Assembly (NCBI GenBank): GCA_963971285.1
Contig: OZ020247.1
Coordinates: forward strand, 15,148,614 to 15,212,613
Length of the DNA: 64,000 nt
Direction of reading: 5' to 3'
Origin: Astropecten irregularis
Lineage: Eukaryota > Echinodermata > Asteroidea > Paxillosida > Astropectinidae
Shown one piece after another: positions 56,605 through 64,000 of this stretch. Each line of letters opens with the position of its first letter. The stretch's first letter is position 1. A model generated the notes under the pieces. The model was not told the DNA's origin. It did not search any database and saw nothing but the letters and a program-made list of their open reading frames with translations. The position numbers and the translations under genes are program-made.

Positions 56605-57484
56605 CAGCGGCGTAGCTAGGATTTTTTCAGCAGGGGGGCACTGGGGGGGCCTTGGAATTTTGTGGGGGGGCACCCGGAATTTTTTCAAAACTGGAGATTT
56701 GCAAAATATGAGAAATGCAGGGGGGGCGGATCTAGCTGGCGTGGGGCAACCTTTTCTTCAAGCAAAAAAAAAAAAAAAAAAAACCAGAAAAAAAATTAAT
56801 AAAAGGGAAACAGAAAGACTCCAAAAGAGCTGAAAAAGAGGGGGAAGACAAAATTAGCTAGCTTTGATCGTCCCGAAACGCATCCATCGCTATTGAATTG
56901 GTGCATTTTATTTCCACGCTCCCTGGAAAATCATGGATAAGCGCGAAGGCCTTGCGGCCGGGGTCCAGGGCCCGGTTAAGGGCCCTGGAAGCTCAGGGGT
57001 TCTAGATATTCTCTGGTGCAATCTGAGCCTTATTTTGGAAGCAATTGTTCCGATAAATTTATTCATTTATTTATACTATTACTTCATTATTTCTTTTTAA
57101 TCCAACACTAATGAGCGGAAGAAATTCAACCTGGGGACCAGACTAACTAGCCAAACCAGACAAATTGGCAGATGGGCTGTTTTGAAGTTCGCAACCGTAA
57201 GCGCGTAAGAAAATTGCATTTTTACACTGAAATTTTGCACAGATTTCTTCACTATAGGGTTTTAAGGACTCAGGAACATTTGCTGAAAGTAAACAATATA
57301 ATTTTGGAACAGTAGAAGCTGTTAAGTTGTTTTTATTTCCTTTATAGCTATCATACCCTGCAGATAACACTTACATTTTTTTCTATACCCACGATTTTTT
57401 GTGGGGGGGGGGGCACCTGGGGGGGCACACAGATTTTGTGGGGGGGCACGTGCCCCCCCAGGCCCCCCCGTAGCTACGCCGCTG
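56605..57484. mobile_element. hAT-like non-autonomous element, 880 bp
   Basis: Terminal inverted repeats CAGCGGCGTAGCTA/TAGCTACGCCGCTG, flanked by perfect 8-bp direct repeats GTTTAAAG (56597-56604 and 57485-57492). CAG ends and 8-bp duplications are typical of the hAT superfamily. Poly-G/C runs adjoin both ends. No transposase frame remains. Confidence 0.85.
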
Positions 57485-58665
57485 GTTTAAAGGGACAATG
57501 TAACTTTTCAAAACAATGGCCATTGCCACTTGCCAACCAATGAATGAGAGCATCTGCATAGGGCACCAAGGCCACAGAGCAGGTCAACAGAGGCTGTGGC
57601 CTGGGCTCATGATTGTGATATGTTGATTTCTAACATTCTTGTCAAATGTACAAAATCACATGATTCATGTTCACAGGCGAGTCACATCTTTGCAGCATTA
57701 TGTTGAGACAATTGAGTGAACAAGGCCCGAGTCTGCTGCGCGAGTTAGGATACATGTACATGTAGTAGGATACATTCCATAATGCATATGTTCACATTTG
57801 ATCCTATGTATAAAACACTATGATAAACAGCAATACTGATAATAGACAATAACAAAAAAATAGAGTGCTATAATTTGTAACGACTGCATTTTAACCCATT
57901 GATTCATGCTGTTTCTTTCTTTGTGAGAACACCGTTATGCCAACATTCAATCTTGCAGGGGTAGGATTTCTCTAGCATCCATAGACTGCATATTCATCTC
58001 ACTTTAATACGTGCATGTAGATTGTACACATACTCAAAGGAAGAATACATTAACATAGGCTATCGAGTAAAGAAAACCGACCTTCACTAACAAATTCAAC
58101 TTCCTGTTCAGCTGGCGCGTTGCTGAGCATGGCTTAAAGAAAGATGCTTGGTTAAATGAAATCCAGCATACGTACAGTATAAATCTGTGCTCAGACTTCA
58201 TTATTCTAATTGGAGAAAGTGATATAAGAATAAATAGGCCTACAGTTTGAGGCTTTTCAGTTAAAAATACAATGTGTAAATTTGACTTGCAGTGACACCT
58301 ATTAGGTGATGTCAATTGCTTTGTGTCCAAAGGTCCTTTTGAAACAGGCACTCACGGGCAGTAAATGGCTCCACAATAACAGGCAGAGGGTCTGACAGAT
58401 GGCCCAGAGTCCCAGACAAGTTCTAGCTGAAACCTTGTTTCAAGTTTTCAACTGACGATAAAGACAACTATAAACACTTTGGTCTTGACTGGGACCGATC
58501 TAGTTCAGACCATAAGTTTCCCCAATGTGTTGCACGTCACATAAATATTTAAATATTATGAAAACCCAAACAAGAGTTTTTATACAACAAATCCAGTTGA
58601 AAGAAAACAACAAATGATTGAGCTAAATATGTATCATCATAGTAAATTATTTTACACCTTCATTT

Positions 58666-59775
58666 TTATGATGAGGAAGAAGATGAAGACATTTTCCTTT
58701 GTCTGTGCTCATTAATTTTCTTCACAATTAGCATGCCAAACTCAGCATGCATTTCAGAGAAAGACCTGACGTCTCGATCGTGAAACATGGCCTGCCCCGT
58801 CTTCACATTGGGGACACCCTGGGCCGAGTTGAAGGTCTTGTTGAAGAATTTTGCCCTGGTGGTTCCGCTCCTTGGCACGACCCGGGGTGACGTGGAGGTG
58901 GACACGTTCTCATAGAAGACGGATCTGGCAGTGCGGCCGGGGGCAGTTGCTGAGGAGCTTGGGGCAGGGGCCGACCCTCGTAGATTCTGCCCGGCATTTG
59001 CATCCATCTGCAGCATACTCTGCTGAGTCTGCTCCTCTCCATTGTCATTGCCATCGGTGTTGTGATTCTCAGCGTAAAACTGTGTCTGTCCACCACCAGT
59101 CCCTTGATCAGTACTCGTCTTGTTGATGTTGGCAGGAACGAGGGGATCCCAGATGGCATAGGATGGGTTGCTGAACTGCGCGGCCGGGACCGAGTTACGC
59201 TGGAAAGCATTCTGGCGGGGTGCTCCTTGGTGGGACAGGGATTCTGTCTTTCCCTTGTTGTAGATGGCCATCTTGCTGGGAAGCTCGCCAAAGTCGTCCA
59301 GGCAGTGGTCGTCGGGATGGCCGGTGGTCACGTATGAAAAGCGTCCCTGGCGCATCTGTCCGTCCCCGTGGGAATCGTGGGTGAGTTCGTCCAGCTGCCG
59401 TTGCAGTGCATCCACCATCGCCTTCATGTAGTCGTAGCTGGAGCAGGCTAAAGCTCTCATCCATGACTCCATATCCTCTTGATTGTAGGCTGCCAGGATG
59501 TATGTCCGAGACCCATCACCGGGGAACGAGATCTGGAAAGTGAACTGACTATCCTCACTGTCTGCTAACTCCACACGACATCCCTCCAAGATGATGACCC
59601 CTATCGGATCTCTGTCGCCTTTCTTCTCCAAGTAGAAGAGCAGGTTTCCCTTTAAAACAAACCACCTCCGCTGGTAGCCGCGATTTATCTCTCCACGTTT
59701 CAAAAGGAAGCCCTCTTTATCTATGGGAGAGTTGCATGAGGCAAAGTATGCAACATTGCGTTCGTTAAACTTCAT
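58666..59775 (-). CDS. PHETA1: PHETA/sesquipedalian-like PH-domain endocytic protein
   Basis: PH-domain protein of the sesquipedalian (Ses/PHETA/FAM109) family, which binds OCRL and INPP5B and acts in endosome-to-TGN and recycling traffic. The 369-aa reading frame is uninterrupted. It starts MKFNERNVAYFASCNSP, like the vertebrate MKLNERSVA start, which fixes the initiator at 59773-59775. The PH domain spans about residues 18-115, with RRWFVLKGNLLFY and a conserved Trp105 near its end, followed by a short helix (115-132). A C-terminal motif FSEMHAEFG (F339, H343, F346) matches the F&H motif that docks OCRL/INPP5B. The linker (about 135-335), rich in Ser, Gln, Asn and Gly, makes it about 120 residues longer than human PHETA1 (about 249 aa). 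The C-terminus is a Ser run (GATGAGGAAGAAGATGAAG on the plus strand). A TTTTAACCTCAG acceptor-like site lies 12 nt upstream of the ATG, so a 5'UTR intron is likely. Orthology to PHETA1 or PHETA2 is undecided. Confidence 0.9.
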   Translation of the reverse strand: MKFNERNVAYFASCNSPIDKEGFLLKRGEINRGYQRRWFVLKGNLLFYLEKKGDRDPIGVIILEGCRVELADSEDSQFTFQISFPGDGSRTYILAAYNQEDMESWMRALACSSYDYMKAMVDALQRQLDELTHDSHGDGQMRQGRFSYVTTGHPDDHCLDDFGELPSKMAIYNKGKTESLSHQGAPRQNAFQRNSVPAAQFSNPSYAIWDPLVPANINKTSTDQGTGGGQTQFYAENHNTDGNDNGEEQTQQSMLQMDANAGQNLRGSAPAPSSSATAPGRTARSVFYENVSTSTSPRVVPRSGTTRAKFFNKTFNSAQGVPNVKTGQAMFHDRDVRSFSEMHAEFGMLIVKKINEHRQRKMSSSSSSS

Positions 59776-61180
59776 CTTGTCAAGTTCACTGAGGTTAAAA
59801 AGTTGAAGTTTCGGAAATCAGTGCTTTGGTCTTTTTAAGTATCATACAACTTTGTACAAGTACTGTGCAATAAGTACCAGTTCATAGATATTCAATGCAA
59901 GCTCGAACATGGTCACAATTACCCACGTTAATGCCGATGTACACTGCTATATTCATGACGGATAATTGTTCATCCGGCCTGCGGCATAAGTGAAAGCCTC
60001 CGAGCTTCTGTGAAGGAATGACGTGTTATGCAACTGCTCTCCTTTTTAAAACAAGCTGTAAGAAGTTTGTGGGCGTGCGTGCTGTTACCGGCGCACACTC
60101 TCACACTCATGACACCGTTTTAGTGCATGCAAACACAAACTTGCCTTATCAATATCACGTCCCCCCAAAATAAAACTGACTTTGCCAAAAGTGCAACTGC
60201 GTTTCCGCACTTCGTTACTCCCCCTAATTAAGAGAAGCGAGTCCATGAATCACCGCTGGGACATGGCAAGGTCTGTGGAACAGCCTCAGAAGTGACAGCC
60301 GATAGGAAAAAACCATCAATCACAGCTATCGTTTTCGACTAGACCGTCAAGTAACGACTCAACTTGTTCCGTCCGCAGTGTCACCTATATTACGCTGGTT
60401 ATCTGCTACTAAAAAAGAACGGGTCTCATTGCGTGACTGGTACCCGTGTTGTGAGTGGTGTCGTGACTAAATTTAGAACTTAGAAAGGATGGATTCAAAG
60501 ATGATGGGCGGTGATAGAGGCATTTCATGAGGGTGGAGTGTCAGTAATAGACAGTGCACTTGTTTCATCAAAATTTGTTGTTCAAATAATAAATTCACGG
60601 TATTTTTTGCAATGGAATTGGATTTGTTGTGTTGTTTACTTGCGCCACAGCCGCATTTGCAAAAAAAAAAAAAATTATTCGACTATTCTTTCTTTATCGA
60701 CTGGCACTAACCGGCATCCGTATAATTAAAACATAGAATTGATGGTTGATCAATAATTACATTAAATTGTACGCAAAAGAAGGTGTTTTGCATTGGAAAG
60801 ACAGCCAGTATGTATACTTTTATATATCCCTGCTTACAGCTATAGGCATAACGAAAAAAAAAAATAAATAAATAAATAGGGATTAAGAAAGACGGACACA
60901 AAAAAAGAAGAAGAAAAAGATGGGGGAGACAACATTACTGTGTAACGTGAGTGTCGATCACAATTTAATTTAATCACAATTTGCCGATCATTCAAACTGC
61001 CCCGTCCTATTTCTTTTATTTTATTTCTTTCTTGATTAAAAGCAAAAGTCTTTCAATATGAAGACCTAGCATTTCTATCGCATTCATTGATATAATTATA
61101 GTGGATTGCGTCTATAGATTCTATTATTTTCAATGTTTATAGTAATCAGGAAGATAGAGTGGATGTTTATTAAAACTTTA

Positions 61181-62290
61181 TATAGGTTTTCCCGGTCATT
61201 TTCGGCAAATGAGCGGCCAATTTCATTTTCACGCATTCGTGTTGACGTTATTTTGCCTCCTCGGTTGAAACCGTCACTCGATTTCACTTTGATGCAGCCT
61301 TATTTATATAGCATTGAATTCAATTAAATTCAACTGTCGTTCAATTTAGCCATGCAAAATCGGCATTCAATTTAGCAGAGTAACCGCAAACAACGATTTA
61401 TTCTAAATCGTTACTTACTTTTTCGTTTTGAGACAACCAATTTCGCAAAACGAGCAAACAAATGCAAACCCCTTTATTGCAATGTATTGCAATGGTGTCG
61501 CATCTCATCATCCATTTTGAAATGAATAGCCCCTCCTCTGATCAACCTTTCTATTCGTCCGGATCACAAATACGTTGCGACAATGCATGCAACATGTGCA
61601 AACAAATGGAAACCATTTTACACTTGTTTATTTCTTTGTATCTTTTGTCATTTTCCCTTTCCATTTATTTCTATATTTCTTTGGTTTGTGATTTCTTTAT
61701 TTACTGGCTTGCACCTGATTAAGTCTCAAGAGAGGATTGGTGCCATGAATGTCTTGAAAATCATGGTGTTGATGTTCAAATTGACTGCAAGCTCAATGTA
61801 ATCTAAATCATTCGAATGCATCAATCAGCCATCAACATTAGATATTCTCTCGTACAGCGACCGTAAGATGACATCATTTTTGAAGATTTTTCAGTTACAA
61901 ACAATTGTCGTCAGGGGACATCACATAGGGCCTAAGTGGTTTCCATAAAAGAAGTGAACCATTATATAACCTTTTTATTCTTGCGGTACATTCATAATTT
62001 CAGACAGAACGCTAAATCTGCTGAACAATTCACAGAAATGCCTGCCCTAAAACGAATTCGAATGACTAAGCGAACGCTGCCAAAAGCCGTGGCGAATTTG
62101 AATGCTGTTCGAATAGAATTTGTAATTGAAAGGCGATTCTATTTAATCGCCTGACTCTTGTGAACATTTGCTTGCACATAAAATGAAATCGAATGACTAT
62201 TTTGAGGTGCCTTGCAGGTTCGCGCGAAATGGAATGACGCAGCGTTTAAATTGTCCGCTCATTTGCCGAAAATGACCGGGAAAACCTATA
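61181..62290. repeat. Perfect 36-bp inverted repeats 1.04 kb apart
   Basis: 61181-61216 is the exact reverse complement of 62255-62290 (36 of 36 bases), with weaker pairing continuing inward. The interior has short repeated ATTCGAATGAC and TTCAATTTAGC motifs. Probably the arms of a larger DNA element of unknown family. Confidence 0.65.
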
Positions 62291-62428
62291 TTAATCATGG
62301 CTTGAGGGTTTTTTCGGCTGAAAACGATTCGGTTGGCAGTGACGGGCATTTTGAATTTGGACTAAAAAATAGATATAAATCATGCACGGCCACAGGCAAA
62401 ACAACCTCTTCAGATTGCTTATTGTGTA

Positions 62429-62775
62429 ATATCATACTTTGGTTTTTGTCAAAGAAACAGCAGATTCGTGGGCAAAAATATCAAGAAAGACTAGTCCCAT
62501 ATACATTACAGTGCCCACTTTTTGAGAAAAACAGTGAAAAACGCCCACATATTTCTGAATACTTTTCACCGTTATTTTCTATTAAAAAAAATCAAAATTG
62601 TCTTTAATTGGTCGTTGGTTTTACTACTTTTTTCTGAATAAATACAGCATTTCAGGCAGAAAACGTTAACGGTATGTTTCTACCATCACCATCTTTATAC
62701 CATGTAAGTTATGGGTAAACAATGTGTTAAGATTTCTGTTTCTGTATGCTATCAAAGTATGATCGTACCATTAAA
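62429..62775. mobile_element. Family B MITE
   Basis: Left end AATATCATACTTTGG, right end CAAAGTATGATCGTACCATTAA, with the family core between them. The TTAA borders are partly eroded. Confidence 0.65.
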
Positions 62776-63842
62776 ACAAGGAACTCAATTTGGGAATGAG
62801 GAATCAGTTTGTCGAAAAGCTTGGATGAATAGACCAATCAGTGGATTTTTATATTAATATAATTTAACTAAAATTTATGAAATAGAACACTGGATAAAAA
62901 TATAAGTGAAAACGATCAATCCTACTAGCCTTAGTAGGTTAGTTACATTACGTAGCATGCAGGGTGCTTAAAGAGTCTATTAAATTATAGTATAATGATA
63001 AATATACACACAATAAGAATCATTGATATTCATTCTCTCACAACAAAAGCTCATGAAATATCAGACAAACAATTTACCACAATTTCCTTGCCATAACACA
63101 CGAGTCAACCTATTAATTAATGGTCTAATTCTTTTCTGCCCCTTTCCCAGTAGACAAAGCTTTTAAAGTTTTCAATTCAATTTCTGTGAAATTTTCTCTC
63201 TAATTTGTAGAATAAGATATATAATACATGAATTATTGTACATAATGGTATTTCGAAATATTCAATTAATTTAATTTCAAATGTGGACGTTTACAATAAT
63301 TATACAGTGAAAATAAAAACCTTGTGAAATGAATTCAAAGCTTTTTGATGCTTGAAGCCAAGTAGGACTTGCTAAGAGGGAAATTTATATTAAATTTAAG
63401 AACATTGATCGTAATACTGGGACGGAGAGACACATCATTTTTTCGTACAATGTTAATAATTTTCTTCCTTTTCAATGATACAAATAAGTTTTCAGTGAGT
63501 GACATGTCAAAAAACGCGATACATACTTTACTATAATACGACATATAAGCCATACACGATTCACTGTGCTTCACTTACTAAGACCAAAGGGTGTGGAGAT
63601 CAAATACAAAGTCACGTCACATAGTATAGATTAGTTGCATTAACAAGTATCATCACATCAGCTACCAAAGTTTTTCAAAATATATTTTTTAGTATTCAAT
63701 ATAATTATTTGTGAAGATGACGGAACATAGACCTATAGTCACTATTTTGTGTTCGTTTTACAGTTTATATAATAAATCAACTTTTACTAGTGCTACTATC
63801 TTTAACTTTGAGATACCCATTATCGTAGTCGGACTTAAAGGT

Positions 63843-64000
63843 AATATGATACGTAGATTTTTATGAAAGAAATACAGATTTATGGGCAAAAATATCAAGA
63901 CAGATACAGTAACAGTCATCTGTGAAAATTTCAGTTCCATACGGTGCCCATCACTGTTTGAGAAAACAGTGAAAAGCCGTCGGGCCACATTTCTTACGTC
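63843..64000. mobile_element. Family B MITE cut by window end
   Basis: Starts after CTTAA with AGGTAATATGATACG, continues through the ATATCAAGACAGATACAGTA block and runs off the window. Confidence 0.65.

Larger units (their letters stand above)
50548..58665. other. Gene-poor interval between tRNA-Glu (50476) and PHETA
   Basis: Mostly AT-rich sequence. Repeats: a family B element at about 51085-51423, a family C element at 53442-53812 and a hAT-like element at 56605-57484. The right-hand part probably includes the PHETA 3'UTR. A 68-codon frame at 56130-56336 has no recognisable family. No gene is supported. Confidence 0.6.
59776..64000. other. Upstream of PHETA: presumed promoter side and repeats
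   Basis: The first several hundred bases should contain the PHETA 5'UTR, a likely upstream noncoding exon and the promoter. Further right are poly-A/T tracts (60660, 60855), a pair of 36-bp inverted repeats (61181 and 62255), a family B element (62429-62775) and a family B copy cut by the window edge (63843-64000). No coding gene was recognised. Confidence 0.55.

Noticed and set aside
58803-59464. Three overlapping long frames on both strands across the PHETA coding exon
   Set aside because: Shadows of the PHETA frame in GC-richer coding DNA; only the 369-aa frame shows a family match.

Overview
The window is eukaryotic nuclear DNA: AT-rich, with many short exons in GT-AG introns, a tRNA-Glu cluster and a very high load of small DNA transposons and SINE-like repeats. 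Gene content (a CatSper sperm Ca2+ channel subunit, CFAP97D1, VPS18, TMEM30/CDC50, a sesquipedalian PH protein) and protein divergence from vertebrates point to a marine invertebrate deuterostome. An echinoderm is my best guess, but this is inference and not proven by any single signal.

Layout. (1) 1-18316, + strand: VPS18, complete except for its first codons, in 24 exon pieces whose phases all join; 968 residues are encoded here. (2) 19888-25913, - strand: a five-exon CFAP97D1-like gene of 175 aa. (3) 26276-35164, + strand: a 16-exon CatSper4-like channel subunit of 549 aa. Genes 2 and 3 are divergent with only 362 bp between start codons, so two sperm-flagellum genes probably share a promoter. 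Introns of gene 3 hold a tandem tRNA-Glu(UUC) cluster plus an antisense copy; another copy lies at 50476. (4) 37927-50109, - strand: TMEM30A-like P4-ATPase (flippase) beta subunit, 8 exons, 391 aa, with a 5 kb last intron; it converges on gene 3. (5) 58666-59775, - strand: a 369-aa PHETA/sesquipedalian-like PH protein with an uninterrupted coding exon. 50.6-58.6 kb and 59.8-64 kb hold no other gene I can support.

Function. VPS18 (HOPS/CORVET tethering), PHETA (endosome/TGN recycling) and TMEM30A (flippase chaperone) are housekeeping membrane-traffic genes; CFAP97D1 and CatSper4 belong to the sperm tail. There is no operon-like logic apart from the divergent sperm pair.

Repeats. At least four families of short non-autonomous DNA elements recur (called A, B, C and D here), several inside one another, giving readable empty sites and target duplications. 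Two hAT-like elements have perfect 8-bp target duplications. A 2.06 kb element in a CFAP97D1 intron carries eight copies of a 14-bp motif and a decayed ORF; it is the least familiar object in the window. All exon boundaries were derived by hand from splice signals, reading phase and remembered family sequences; no alignment was run.
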